Of a stretch of 64,000 nt of DNA, positions 52,807 through 62,954 are shown piece by piece. Position numbers and translations under genes: made by a program. Under the pieces are notes generated by a model. That model saw only the letters and a program-made list of their open reading frames with translations. It ran no database searches and was not told where the DNA came from. The stretch lies in NCBI RefSeq assembly GCF_900116905.1, contig NZ_FPCG01000008.1:62001-126000 (forward strand), in the 5' to 3' direction. Source of the stretch: Micrococcus terreus. Its GTDB lineage: Bacteria > Actinomycetota > Actinomycetes > Actinomycetales > Micrococcaceae. How positions within the stretch are numbered: the stretch's first letter is position 1; every line of letters starts with the position of its first letter.

Positions 52807-55226
52807 CCGCGCTGCGCTGGGCCAGCTCCCTGAGCGGAGGTCTGTTCGTGGCCGTCATGGTCATCGCTGCCACGGCCTCGCTGGACCATGTCTTCTCCGA
52901 CGCCTGGCTGCCCGGCGTGGCCTTCCCCACGGTGATCGCATTGATCGTGGCCGAGGTGGTGAGAGGACTGGGCGGACGCCTCTGGCTGCCCGTGCTGGCC
53001 GGTGCCGCTGCGGGGGCCGTGACCGCTGTCCGGACCTGGTGGTCGGGCACCCTCGCAGGTGATCTGATCCCCACCCGGGACACGGTCTCTGCACTGCTGG
53101 CTGATCTGGAGCGGACCCAGCACACCGTCCGGGTCGAGCAGAGTCCCATCGAGCCGCACCTGCACGTCTTGGCGATCCTGTCCTTGGTCGTCCTGCTCAT
53201 CGCCCTGATCGTCGAGCTGATCGCCCTGGGTCTGCGCAGCCCTGCAGTGGCCGGGGTGCCCGCCCTGGGGATCATCGCTGCGGGGGCAGTCCTCTCCGGT
53301 GAGATGACGCCGTTGCCTGCTCTCCTCTTGGCCGCCGCGGCCTGGCTCGGCCTGCTCGTGGCCGGGGACCACGCCTCGTTGCACCGCAGCGTCTCCAGCC
53401 CAGCTTCGCGCGGGCAGCCCGAGGACACCGGGGCCCCCTTGGGCCCGCTTCCCCCACGCCCGCCGCTGCGCGACCGGCTCACCTCGTTGACCGGAGCCGT
53501 CCTGGCGGGGGTCACCGCCCTGGCCGTGCTCGCGATGGGAGCCACACAGCTGGCCCCGATCACCACAGGCCTGGCACCCGAGGGCCACCGATTCCTGATC
53601 CAGGACGGTCCCGTCGACCCAGCCTCCGATCTCGGCGAGGCCCTGCGCCAGGGGTCAGGCCCGGTGGGCATCGAGTACCGGTCCAGCACCGGTCTGGGTG
53701 TCTACCTGCGCACGGCGGTCATCCATGATGTCACCGCTTCCCAGTGGGTTCCCCGAGAGACCGCAGGTGGAATGCCGCCCAATGGCACGGTGTTCACTCC
53801 CAGCGGCAGGAATCTGCGGAACATGGGTCCGACGGTCGGAATCCAGTACCCACCTGAGCTGGAGGAGGCCGTGATGCGCCCCTCGGAACAGTCAGTGGAC
53901 ATCGCGTTGACGCAGTACCGGGGCTCCTGGCTTCCGCTGGCTGACCAGCCCGTCGGCCAGACCGGCGTGCTGGCTGAGCAGGGCTGGGAATCGTACCCCC
54001 GCGCCTCCACGGTCCAGCGCAGCTCGAACCCCGCCGTGGACGCCCAGTACCGGTCTCGGTACTGGACGCTGCCTCTGTCCGCAGGGGAGATCTCCGAGCT
54101 CTCCGCGGGCTTCGGCATACCTCCGCCTGAGGCCTACCTCGGGCTGGAGGCCCCCGACGAATCGGCGGTGGGAACGCTGGTCTCTGATCCAGAGCTGGAG
54201 GGCGGCGAGATCCACCGCCTCGCCCAGGAGATCGCCGCTGAGGCCACCAGCCCCATTGAGATCGGACAGCTGCTCCAAGAGCACTTCCAGTCCGGCACGT
54301 ACCGGTACTCAGAGACCGCCCCGGTGGACGAGGGGTACGACGGCACCGGGATCGAGATCACCGAGCAGTTCCTGCAGGCCCAGTCCGGCTACTGCATCCA
54401 CTTCGCCTCAGCCATGGCCCTGATGGCCCGCTCCCTCGACGTGCCGGCCCGCATTGTGGTCGGCTACGCGCCCACCGGCGCAGACGCTGACGGTGTGCAC
54501 CGCGTGGAGGCCGGATCAGCACACGCCTGGCCGGAGCTGTACATTTACGGTCTGGGATGGGTCCCTTTCGAACCGACTCCCACCGTGGGACGCGCCCCCA
54601 CCTACACCCAGTCCGACTCCGGGCCCGCGCCGGAGGAGGTGCCCACCCCTACATCGGCACCGGCCCCAGCCTCAGAGCCCACACCCACGCAGACCTCTGC
54701 CGCACTGGATCCAGGATCCGATGCCGGAGACACGCCTGGGCCCGGCGTCGACACCCGAGCGGTGCTCACGGTGCTGATCATCGTGATCGGTGTGGCCGCA
54801 GTCGCCCTCCTGGCCCTGGCCCCTCACCTGGTCAGATCACGACGACGGCGCCGCAGGCTGGGCAGGCCCGCCTCGCCCTCCGCGGTGGACCGGTCCGCGG
54901 TCATCGCCTCCTGGCAGGAGGTCGAAGACACGGCCCTGGACCTGGGATGGGCACGCCATGGCCACGAGTCCGAGGAGGCCTTCGCCCGCCGCGTGAGCCG
55001 GGATGTGGGATCGGCCATGGGTCCTGGGTCGCAGACAGATCTGCTGCACCAGTTGGCCGTGGCCGCGCAGTGGGCGCGCTATGCGTCCGTGGACTCGCTT
55101 GCTCCCCCGGCTGCCGATGACGCTTCCAGTCACGCGGCCGCCGTCGTGGACCTTCTGGAATCCTCTGCGGAGTCTGCGTCAAGGCGCCGGGCCTGGTGGC
55201 TGCCGAAGTCCATGCTGAGACAGTGA
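52803..55226 (+). CDS. Transglutaminase-like membrane protein (TgpA/DUF3488-DUF4129)
   Basis: 807 residues. About six helices lie in the first 260 residues (DUF3488). An outer transglutaminase-like domain follows, with the catalytic Cys at about 531 in SGYCIHFASAMALMARSLDVPARIVVG and His at about 574 in SAHAWPELYIYGLGWVPFEP. A Pro/Thr/Ser linker, one more helix (about 645-670) and a cytoplasmic DUF4129 tail end it. The MoxR-DUF58-TgpA trio is a conserved actinobacterial unit with a presumed cell-surface role. The GTG overlaps the DUF58 stop. Confidence 0.93.
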   Translation: MTALRWASSLSGGLFVAVMVIAATASLDHVFSDAWLPGVAFPTVIALIVAEVVRGLGGRLWLPVLAGAAAGAVTAVRTWWSGTLAGDLIPTRDTVSALLADLERTQHTVRVEQSPIEPHLHVLAILSLVVLLIALIVELIALGLRSPAVAGVPALGIIAAGAVLSGEMTPLPALLLAAAAWLGLLVAGDHASLHRSVSSPASRGQPEDTGAPLGPLPPRPPLRDRLTSLTGAVLAGVTALAVLAMGATQLAPITTGLAPEGHRFLIQDGPVDPASDLGEALRQGSGPVGIEYRSSTGLGVYLRTAVIHDVTASQWVPRETAGGMPPNGTVFTPSGRNLRNMGPTVGIQYPPELEEAVMRPSEQSVDIALTQYRGSWLPLADQPVGQTGVLAEQGWESYPRASTVQRSSNPAVDAQYRSRYWTLPLSAGEISELSAGFGIPPPEAYLGLEAPDESAVGTLVSDPELEGGEIHRLAQEIAAEATSPIEIGQLLQEHFQSGTYRYSETAPVDEGYDGTGIEITEQFLQAQSGYCIHFASAMALMARSLDVPARIVVGYAPTGADADGVHRVEAGSAHAWPELYIYGLGWVPFEPTPTVGRAPTYTQSDSGPAPEEVPTPTSAPAPASEPTPTQTSAALDPGSDAGDTPGPGVDTRAVLTVLIIVIGVAAVALLALAPHLVRSRRRRRRLGRPASPSAVDRSAVIASWQEVEDTALDLGWARHGHESEEAFARRVSRDVGSAMGPGSQTDLLHQLAVAAQWARYASVDSLAPPAADDASSHAAAVVDLLESSAESASRRRAWWLPKSMLRQ

Positions 55227-55267
55227 CAGACACCGCAGACCCGACCTCCTTTGAGGGGGGGAAGCGA

Positions 55268-56401
55268 CTACGCGCTGAACACCGCCTTCTGAATATGATC
55301 CATCCGCCGTTGTGTCGTCACCTCGAACGAGTTGTCGGCAACCAAGTTAAGACCACGTTCTCTTGTATCTGCAAGCACCTCAGGATCGCCGATGATTCTG
55401 CGAAGTTCGGTTAGAAGTGCATCTACGTCTCGCTTCTTCACCGTCCACCCGATGTCGTGCTCCTCAACTAGTGGCGTCAAGGTTTCGTTATCAAAGCCAA
55501 GAATTGGTGCGCCACTACCCAATGATTCAAAGTACGTGCAGGAGGGATCTCCCTGCACATGCGGCATCACCATGACATCGATTCCTTCTTGGACAGCTGG
55601 CAGCCACTCAGTTCGAAAGTTCTTAAAGCCCTCGAAGTAGACATTGTCACCTGCTTCAGCTCGGAGGCGGTTCTCGAGCGCTCCTGCACCGAAAACGTAC
55701 AACTCCACTGGGAGACCAGCTTCGGCAGCCCGGTTGGCAAGCTCGACTGCGAACTCGGGCCCCTTTATCGAGATCAAACGACCTGAAAAACCCAGCCGGA
55801 GCGGACGTGACCCATCCCACGGAGATACCGAACGAGCGGCTGAGATGTCACGGGACAGAACTCGGTGGTCTTGGAAAACCAATGGCTCGTTCACGAGGCC
55901 CCCATAGGACTTCATAGAAGCCGGGCCGTTGAACTGCGCCGACAGCGCGTGACGAAGGAGCCCACGCAGACGTTTCTCCATGCGGATCAACCCCAATGAG
56001 GCTCGCATCAATGAGATTCCGCGCAAGTGCGACCTGTTGATTCCGTGACGAATGCTCATAGTTTGCTCGCTAGTCAATACCACCGGTGTTCTCAGGTGCC
56101 TGACGAAGTCCATCTTCGGTGAGTGAAGTGCGGTGACGACATCAAGGTTCAAGTCTTCCACCGCTTCTACCGTCAAAGGTGTCATGACAATCTCGAACGG
56201 CAACTGAGACGCAGATACGAGCGTGGAATCAACCGACACTGCCGCAGAGGTCTCCCCTTCGGGCGCGACGACGACGATGGATCCGTCCCAGACTTCGGCC
56301 GCCGCGATCAATCCACTCAGGGCCCTGTCCTCGATCGCGTACTCTTCCCCATGCCGAACAATAGGAGCTGGGAGGACATGCCCCATTCTCAGTGTCATCA
56401 T
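55268..56401 (-). CDS. Glycosyltransferase family 4
   Basis: 377 residues. It starts MGHVLPAPIVRHGEEYAIEDR; the donor domain has LRLGFSGRLISIKGPEFAVELANRA, PVELYVFGAGALENRL and DPSCTYFESLGSGAPILGFDN (E-x-LGSGAPI). GC is visibly lower than in the preceding operon, and the gene stands alone between two housekeeping-type units. Two ATGs start the frame (56401, 56398). TACGCT is 6 nt before the second, so 56398 may be a leaderless start. Confidence 0.8.
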   Translation of the reverse strand: MMTLRMGHVLPAPIVRHGEEYAIEDRALSGLIAAAEVWDGSIVVVAPEGETSAAVSVDSTLVSASQLPFEIVMTPLTVEAVEDLNLDVVTALHSPKMDFVRHLRTPVVLTSEQTMSIRHGINRSHLRGISLMRASLGLIRMEKRLRGLLRHALSAQFNGPASMKSYGGLVNEPLVFQDHRVLSRDISAARSVSPWDGSRPLRLGFSGRLISIKGPEFAVELANRAAEAGLPVELYVFGAGALENRLRAEAGDNVYFEGFKNFRTEWLPAVQEGIDVMVMPHVQGDPSCTYFESLGSGAPILGFDNETLTPLVEEHDIGWTVKKRDVDALLTELRRIIGDPEVLADTRERGLNLVADNSFEVTTQRRMDHIQKAVFSA

Positions 56402-56453
56402 TCAAGCGTAATCGCTCATCCTCTGTCTCAATCTTCTGGCTCTAGCACAAGAC

Positions 56454-56484
56454 GGGCCCGGCCTCCTCAGAGGAGACCGGGCCC
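56454..56484. terminator. Terminator downstream of gabD
   Basis: Arms 56454-56468 (GGGCCCGGCCTCCTC) and 56470-56484 are complementary except for one mismatch. The stem is 30 nt downstream of gabD on the minus strand and lies before the glycosyltransferase gene. Confidence 0.7.
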
Positions 56485-56514
56485 GGTGCTCAGGGCGTCC
56501 GTGGACGCCGGGGG

Positions 56515-57999
56515 TTACTTCTTGGCCGCGTAGGGATCGGCGATCCCGATGTACTGCACGGTGGTGTACTCCTCGATGCCCTCAGCTCCACCTTCGCGCC
56601 CCAGACCGGACTGCTTCACTCCGCCGAAGGGGGCTGCGGCGTTGGAGATGACACCGGCGTTGAAGCCCACCATGCCGAACTCGATCTGCTCAGAGACCCG
56701 GAACATGCGGTTGACGTCGCGGGTGTAGAGGTAGGAGGCCAGACCGTACTCGGAGGCGTTGGCCAGCTCGATGGCCTCCTCCTCGGTGGAGAAGGTGGTC
56801 ACCGGCGCCACCGGGCCGAAGATCTCCTGGCCCAGGATCGGGCAGTCATTGGGGACCTTCAGGACGGTGGGCTGGTAGAAGTAGCCCTCGCCCTCCATCT
56901 TGTCGCCACCCACGGCCACCTCTGCACCGGCTTGCACTGCCTCGGTCACCAGGGCGTGCACGTCGTCTCGGGCTCCGCCGTCGATCAGCGGGCCGACGGT
57001 GGCATCAGGCTCGGTGCCGCGGGCGGGCTTCTGTGCCTTCATGGCCTCGGCGAACTTGGCGGTGAACTCCTCGGCCACGGACTCGTGGACCAGGAAGCGG
57101 TTGGCGGCGGTGCAGGCCTCACCCATGTTGCGCATCTTGGCGGCGAGGGCGCCCTCCACAGCGGCATCCAGTTCAGCGTCCTCGAACACCAGGAACGGAG
57201 CATTGCCGCCCAGTTCCATGGAGGTCCGCAGCACGTTCTCGGCGGCATCGGCCATCAACCGGCGACCCACCGGAGTGGATCCGGTGAAGGAGACCTTGCG
57301 CAGACGACGGTCCTTCATCAGCGGCCCGGAGATGGCCGAGGCGGAGGAACCGGCCACCACGTTCAGCACGCCGGCAGGCAGGCCCGCCTCCTGCATGACC
57401 TGAGCGAAGAGCAGGGAGGTCAGCGGGGTCAGCTTGGCCGGCTTGAGCACCATGGTGCAGCCAGCGGCCACTGCAGGGGCGACCTTGCGGGTGGCCATGG
57501 CCAGCGGGAAGTTCCACGGAGTGATCAGCAGGGCAGGGCCGACCGGCTTGTGCTGGACCAAGATCTTGTTCTTGCCCTCCGGGGTGGTCAGGTAGCGCCC
57601 GTAGTGACGCACCGTCTCCTCGGAGAACCAGCGCAGGAACTCAGCACCGTAGGTGACCTCGCCACGGGCCTCGGCCAGCGGCTTGCCCATCTCCAGGGTC
57701 ATCAGCAGGGCGAAGTCATCGGCCCGCTCGATCACCAGGTCGAAGGCCCGGCGCAGGATCTCAGCACGCTCACGCGGAGCCGTCAGCGCCCAGTCCTTCT
57801 GCGCAGCGGCAGCGGCGTCCAGAGCGGCCATGGCGTCATCGGTGTTGGCATCCTGGATGCTCAACAGCACCTTGCCGGTGGCCGGGTCCTCCACATCCAA
57901 GGTCTTGCCGGAGGAGGCATCACGCCACTCCCCGTTGATCAACAGTCCAGTCGGGATGGACTTCAGCAGCTCCTGCTCGCGCTCAGCGGTGACAGTCAT
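56515..57999 (-). CDS. gabD: Succinate-semialdehyde dehydrogenase (NAD(P)+)
   Basis: A 494-residue aldehyde dehydrogenase. TPWNFPLAMATRKVAPAVAAGC (cofactor region), FTGSTPVGRRLM, ELGGNAPFLVFEDAELD with the general-base Glu, and catalytic Cys in NMGEACTAANRFLV are present. It oxidises succinate semialdehyde to succinate in the GABA route. The ATG has AAAGAGG 7 nt upstream. It is monocistronic with its own terminator, and both neighbours are AT-richer glycosyltransferase genes. Confidence 0.92.
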   Translation of the reverse strand: MTVTAEREQELLKSIPTGLLINGEWRDASSGKTLDVEDPATGKVLLSIQDANTDDAMAALDAAAAAQKDWALTAPRERAEILRRAFDLVIERADDFALLMTLEMGKPLAEARGEVTYGAEFLRWFSEETVRHYGRYLTTPEGKNKILVQHKPVGPALLITPWNFPLAMATRKVAPAVAAGCTMVLKPAKLTPLTSLLFAQVMQEAGLPAGVLNVVAGSSASAISGPLMKDRRLRKVSFTGSTPVGRRLMADAAENVLRTSMELGGNAPFLVFEDAELDAAVEGALAAKMRNMGEACTAANRFLVHESVAEEFTAKFAEAMKAQKPARGTEPDATVGPLIDGGARDDVHALVTEAVQAGAEVAVGGDKMEGEGYFYQPTVLKVPNDCPILGQEIFGPVAPVTTFSTEEEAIELANASEYGLASYLYTRDVNRMFRVSEQIEFGMVGFNAGVISNAAAPFGGVKQSGLGREGGAEGIEEYTTVQYIGIADPYAAKK

Positions 58000-58183
58000 G
58001 GGAACCTCTTTCCGGTCAGGTCGATCCAGTTCAGATTACTGACCAACGTAGTGGTGATCGGAAAGTAGGAGCAATGCGACAGGGCACTAAAGAAGTCCGC
58101 CTGTCCTGTGCATCCGCACCTCGTCTTTCAAGCGGGAGCCTTCGTTGGTGGAATCAAGCACCCCTGCACTGTTGAATGGGGGC

Positions 58184-59332
58184 ATGAGCACAGCGGCACC
58201 AACATGGAGTGGGAAAAGAGTCGGCCTGGTCGCCGTAGGTGACCCACGTGACGCGAACGTTTGGTCCGGCACACCTGCAGGATTGCTGTCAGGTCTAACT
58301 CAGCTTGGGGCCAGCGTAGTGCCGATTAATGCTGCGCCACCGACGAAATTAGGAAATATTTGGGCTCGAATATGTGCGGGGGAAACGGCACCCACGCTGG
58401 AAAAGCTTGTCCAGGAGACGCGTCATTCGACAGAGTACGGACGAATTTACTCTGCAATGGCGCAACTTCGTTTGCCCAAGAATGTTGACGCTGTTCTCCA
58501 GCTGGGCACGGGGTATAGAGTCCGCCATGCCAACGTCGGCACCTTCGAGGACATGACTGTCCCTCAAGCTGTTCGGTACGGATGGGGACCGTTCGCTACC
58601 CTCCCGTCCAACATCACCGCAGGACGCCTAGCTCGCCAGAAGGAAGCACACGGATCAGCCCGGATTTGCTTCGCAGCGACGAGTTGGGCTGCTCAGTCGA
58701 TAGTTGATGAATGCAACGTCCATCCAAACAAGGTCCATGTAGCAGGACTTGGGATCAACAGAACTCCCTCACATCCACAAGACCGGGACTGGTCTACTCC
58801 ACACTTTCTCTTTGTAGGGAATGACTGGGAGCGTAAGAACGGTCAAAGTGTCGTTGACGCGTTTCAAATTGTGCAGAAATCGCATCCCCTTGCTCAGTTG
58901 AGTTTGGTAGGTGAGAACCAGCCTCGCATCTCACACCCGGGAGTGCATCAGTTCGGGCCTCTTCCGCTAAACGACGAACAGGCGCAGAACACCCTGAAGG
59001 ATCTGTTCAGACGAGCTACTTGCCTCGTCCTTCCAAGCAGGCTGGAACCTGCCGGACTCGTGTACGCCGAGGCGGGAAGCTTTGGCGTTCCCTCAATTGG
59101 AACGACTATCGGTGGAGCAGGGGACATGATTGGCCCGGGAGGAATCCTGGTCAATCCCTTCAATACCCGAGACTTGACAGACGCCATGTTCACGATGAGC
59201 CGTCCAGCAGTCGTTCAGAACTACGGAGTTCTTGCCGAGAAACATTCCGCGAATTTAACTTGGAAATCAGTAGCAGAAACAATCCTTCAGAATCTGTTGC
59301 CGCCGAGTCACAGGCATTCATTCAAGGTTTGA
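58184..59332 (+). CDS. Glycosyltransferase family 4
   Basis: 382 residues. KRVGLVAVGDPRDANVWSGTPAGLLSGL opens the GT-B fold (shown in two parts here only as an opening motif), then HFLFVGNDWERKNGQSVVDAF and LVLPSRLEPAGLVYAEAGSFGVP (E-x7-E) form the donor site. WERK also occurs in the truncated enzyme at 18190, so they may be related. Lower GC than gabD. The start is uncertain: ATG 58184 fits the family, but GTG 58148 has GGGAG 9 nt upstream. The last 25 bases overlap the next gene tail-to-tail. Confidence 0.8.
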   Translation: MSTAAPTWSGKRVGLVAVGDPRDANVWSGTPAGLLSGLTQLGASVVPINAAPPTKLGNIWARICAGETAPTLEKLVQETRHSTEYGRIYSAMAQLRLPKNVDAVLQLGTGYRVRHANVGTFEDMTVPQAVRYGWGPFATLPSNITAGRLARQKEAHGSARICFAATSWAAQSIVDECNVHPNKVHVAGLGINRTPSHPQDRDWSTPHFLFVGNDWERKNGQSVVDAFQIVQKSHPLAQLSLVGENQPRISHPGVHQFGPLPLNDEQAQNTLKDLFRRATCLVLPSRLEPAGLVYAEAGSFGVPSIGTTIGGAGDMIGPGGILVNPFNTRDLTDAMFTMSRPAVVQNYGVLAEKHSANLTWKSVAETILQNLLPPSHRHSFKV

Positions 59333-60924
59333 ATGGCCACGCTGTCTTGACCAAACCATATGAACTTGGTGTATGGCACGAAATCCACCTCACCAGACAC
59401 GTCATCAACACCCCCTAGGGACACAATTACACACTGTTTGCTGTCATCGAATAGTCCTGCCCAGAATCCATGGGCTTCCCGACTATCGTCGGATACGACA
59501 TTCGACTGAGAGTTGAATCCGACCCAGGCAAAGCCAGCGTCGATGTGACGAGCGGGCGTCGAATCGGACACGAGGCCTTGCGCGGTTGCCCAAATCGCAG
59601 CACTACTTGCCCATGCATTGGTGGCAATAAGTGCGGAAACTATTGCAAGGCCCAGCTGGCCGGCAAGAACAAGGCCAAATCTTCTTCGATGCAGATGCAC
59701 ACCTCTCAAGAGGAGTATTGCCAAAGGTGCCAAAAGTGGGTACAAGTACCTCTCGAACATGCCCTGACCAATTGCTGTCTGAGCGAAAATTCCCACCGCG
59801 TATATTCCGATGAACACCAGCAGGAGTACCGAAGCTGGGACGAACGGACGTGCTCTGATTTCCGTAACGCGTGAGGCAACGACTGCAGCACTAACTACCG
59901 ACACACCCGCAAGGCCGGCCATGACTGCACTCGGAATCACATCTCTGGTTCCGTGAAACATGGCCACGTAGGCACCGCTACTGGACAAGTAGTTGCCCAG
60001 GAGTAGCCCGTCTCCGAACCGGATCAACACAAGAACTCCTGCAGCAGCCGCAACCGCACTAGCGATCCAACCAGCCCGACTAGCTGGTAGACGGGCTGAA
60101 CCCCAGATTAGAGGAGCGCAGATCAGAAGCAATGTGCACCAAGCCATAATATTCGAGCTAATAGCATAATTGAATGCCAGGGAAACTTCAGGTGGATCAT
60201 CGGAAGGAATGCTTCTGCGCCAAACCTCGAATCCGACGAAAGAGATCACGCAAACCACAGCCGCAACTGATAGCAGAAGGCGCTTCTCACGACGCTTCGC
60301 CCACCCAACAATGACGACCGCGGCAAGCGCGGCCAGCGCCTGCTCCCGGATCGTCACGCCCCACAAACCAAAACCGGTGGACATCCATAGATTCACAGCG
60401 CGCCCATAAGTTATGAACCGCACACCAAAGAACAGGCTTCCAGCCACGGCTGCCATCATCGGCACATCTGTCATATATGATGTCGCAAGTAATGCGAAGC
60501 CCGGCGCGAGTACGACTGTCGAAGATACGAGTAGACTGCCAATTCGAGGCAGAAATTCTCTCGCAGTTGCATAAGTGAATCCAACCACCAAGCCTGCGCA
60601 CACAACAACGAATAGGTGCTGGGCTGTTATAGAGCCTGCAACTATACCCAATGGAATCATCATTCCAACCATGGATGCCCTGTTGAATCCGACCAAGTGA
60701 AATTGACCTGATTCAGCGAACTGTTGAGCAATCCGGCTGTGCGCCCAGGAATCATTATGTGGGATCCACGCGGCGCCCGCATATATTGCAACCACTAGGG
60801 GTAACAGGGCCCCCACCCCGATTAATGACACCAGCCAAAGAAGGTCCCTGTGTGACCACTGAGGTACGAATATGTTCCTCTCTTCTGCAACTCCCGCTGG
60901 ACGTCGATTGACGTGCCGACTCAT
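59308..60924 (-). CDS. GT39/ArnT-like polytopic membrane protein (putative glycosyltransferase)
   Basis: 538 residues with about twelve hydrophobic segments. The first outer loop has IPHNDSWAHSRIAQQFAESG, with the Asp expected of GT-C lipid-phosphate-sugar transferases, and GFALLATSYMTDVPMMAAVAG further on fits the ArnT/Pmt family. GT-C enzymes use polyprenyl-phosphate sugars on the outer face. The ATG at 60924 was chosen because GGAGGAA is 9 nt upstream. Lower GC. It overlaps the convergent glycosyltransferase gene by 25 bases. Confidence 0.75.
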   Translation of the reverse strand: MSRHVNRRPAGVAEERNIFVPQWSHRDLLWLVSLIGVGALLPLVVAIYAGAAWIPHNDSWAHSRIAQQFAESGQFHLVGFNRASMVGMMIPLGIVAGSITAQHLFVVVCAGLVVGFTYATAREFLPRIGSLLVSSTVVLAPGFALLATSYMTDVPMMAAVAGSLFFGVRFITYGRAVNLWMSTGFGLWGVTIREQALAALAAVVIVGWAKRREKRLLLSVAAVVCVISFVGFEVWRRSIPSDDPPEVSLAFNYAISSNIMAWCTLLLICAPLIWGSARLPASRAGWIASAVAAAAGVLVLIRFGDGLLLGNYLSSSGAYVAMFHGTRDVIPSAVMAGLAGVSVVSAAVVASRVTEIRARPFVPASVLLLVFIGIYAVGIFAQTAIGQGMFERYLYPLLAPLAILLLRGVHLHRRRFGLVLAGQLGLAIVSALIATNAWASSAAIWATAQGLVSDSTPARHIDAGFAWVGFNSQSNVVSDDSREAHGFWAGLFDDSKQCVIVSLGGVDDVSGEVDFVPYTKFIWFGQDSVAIQTLNECL

Positions 60925-61130
60925 CTCGAGATGTTCCTCCCTCAGGGCCACTCGCGGGTGACTTTTGCCCGCGGTGATTCGCGACTAGCACCTCCATATG
61001 CGCTTATGCGCTGCCTCAATCGTGCTGCACCATGAATCACTGCGGTGGTGCTGACCCGTAGACTGATCGAGTCAAACCACAGAGACATCGACATCTGGCT
61101 GAGGATTTCAGAAGGCGCAAGAGGAGATAT

Positions 61131-62951
61131 ATGCCGAACGTTACAGCCAGCACTTCTCGAAATAAACGACGACACGGATTGGGCCTGTTGCTCAATCGCC
61201 GCACTCGCGCACGCCTAATCCTTGCTTTCATCGGCTCAGGAATCGTCGCCTCCACCGAGATCGTCGCCCTCGCCGTGGTGGTCCCCATCATGTCCATCAT
61301 GGCTGGCGAGGAACCGACCTTGGGACCCTTGGGTCCGGCGAACGAGTTCTTCGGCATTACTTCTGAGCAGACCGCCATCTGGCTGGCGGCGATCCTCTTC
61401 GGCGCGTATCTGATCAAGGGCATCGTGGGATTGGGATACCGGTGGTGGGTCGGAGGCTTCCTGGCACGGCAACAGGTCGACACCTCCTCCAAGCTCTTCA
61501 GCTACTTCCTTCGAGCGGACTACTCACTCCATCTGCGTCGCACGCAGGGTGACTTCATCCGCAGAATGAACGATGCGGTCAACGCCACCTACTCGGGCGT
61601 AATCATGGGCGTCGTCTCCATTGCCACCGAGTCCTTGACCGTTCTGGCGATTCTGGCAGCCCTCCTGATCGCTGACCCCATCCCTGCCCTGGGCATGCTG
61701 CTGTATTTCGGCGTCACCTCGTTGATCCTGTACAGCTTCACCAAGCGCTATGCACATGCCACAGGCCTCAAGCTGCTGTCCTCCGCTGAGCAGATCTTCA
61801 ACTTCGCTGTGCAGCCTTTGGCCAACATCAAAGATGTCAAGCTCCGTGACAACTCTGCGGTGTTCGTGGAGAAGTACCGCGGTGCCCGCTGGATCTCTGC
61901 CCACGCCGGACGTGTCTCCGCGTTCCTGACGGAGCTTCCCAAGTTCGTCCTGGAGATCCTCTTCATCGGCGGTGTGGCGTTGCTGACGGTGTTCCTGTTC
62001 GCCTCGCAGAACTCCGGCGCCGCTGTAGCAACCTTGGCGCTGTTCGCCGTCGCAGGATTCCGTCTGCTCCCGTCGCTCACGCGGCTGATGGCCTCAGTCA
62101 ATCTGGCCAGGGTGAACCTCCCCAGCCTGGACATGGTGGTGGACGAGTTCATCACCATGGACAAGAAACTCGTAGTGCGGACTTCAGCTCCAGAGCCCAT
62201 CACCTTGACCTCAGACATCACGCTGCAGGACGTGGACTTCCACTACGAAGGCAGTGAGCACGCTGTCCTGTCTGACATCTCCGTGACCATTCCCGTGGGC
62301 ACCTCCATGGGAATCGTCGGCACCAGTGGCGCCGGCAAGTCCACTCTGGTCGATCTCATCATGGGGTTCCATCGTCCGAGTGGTGGCGTGGTCACGGCCG
62401 ACGGTGCGGATATCCATGCGAACATCCGCGGGTGGCAGCAGCTGATCGGCCTGGTTCCCCAGGACGTGCACACCCTGAGCGCCACGGTCCTGGAGAACAT
62501 AACCTTCCTGGACGACCATCCGGATCGTGACCGAGCCGTCCTGGCCGCCGAGCGCGCGCAGCTCGCGCCGGTCATCGAGAACCTCCCGCAGGGATACGAG
62601 ACCCCGATCGGGCCCGGCGGAACCGGGCTCAGCGGTGGGCAGCGGCAGCGCCTCGGACTGGCCCGTGCCCTCTACCGCGACCCGTCGCTGCTCGTTCTGG
62701 ACGAGGCCACGTCAGCGCTGGACAACGAGACCGAGCACCATGTCACCCAGGCAATCCAGAACCTCAGCGGTGAGACCACTGTCCTGGTCATCGCCCACCG
62801 CCTGTCCACGGTTCGCCACTGCGACCGCATTGCCTTCATGGAGAACGGGCGGATCGTGGCCTACGGGACCTTCGACGAGGTGGTCTCCCAGAGCCCGTCT
62901 TTCGCGCGGCTGGTCGAGTTGGCAAGTCTGTCCAAGGACGACGAACTCTGA
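61131..62951 (+). CDS. ABC transporter, fused permease/ATPase (PglK/MsbA-type flippase)
   Basis: 606 residues. About six membrane helices are in residues 25-330, then an ATPase domain: Walker A VGTSGAGKSTLVDLI, LSGGQRQRLGLARAL (signature), LLVLDEATSALD (Walker B) and VIAHRLSTV. The membrane part resembles PglK, which flips lipid-linked oligosaccharides. No Wzx is seen in the window, so this is the best candidate for moving a glycan lipid across the membrane. AAGAGGAGA lies just before the ATG. Convergent with rsmI (3-nt gap). Confidence 0.88.
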   Translation: MPNVTASTSRNKRRHGLGLLLNRRTRARLILAFIGSGIVASTEIVALAVVVPIMSIMAGEEPTLGPLGPANEFFGITSEQTAIWLAAILFGAYLIKGIVGLGYRWWVGGFLARQQVDTSSKLFSYFLRADYSLHLRRTQGDFIRRMNDAVNATYSGVIMGVVSIATESLTVLAILAALLIADPIPALGMLLYFGVTSLILYSFTKRYAHATGLKLLSSAEQIFNFAVQPLANIKDVKLRDNSAVFVEKYRGARWISAHAGRVSAFLTELPKFVLEILFIGGVALLTVFLFASQNSGAAVATLALFAVAGFRLLPSLTRLMASVNLARVNLPSLDMVVDEFITMDKKLVVRTSAPEPITLTSDITLQDVDFHYEGSEHAVLSDISVTIPVGTSMGIVGTSGAGKSTLVDLIMGFHRPSGGVVTADGADIHANIRGWQQLIGLVPQDVHTLSATVLENITFLDDHPDRDRAVLAAERAQLAPVIENLPQGYETPIGPGGTGLSGGQRQRLGLARALYRDPSLLVLDEATSALDNETEHHVTQAIQNLSGETTVLVIAHRLSTVRHCDRIAFMENGRIVAYGTFDEVVSQSPSFARLVELASLSKDDEL

Positions 62952-62954
62952 CCC

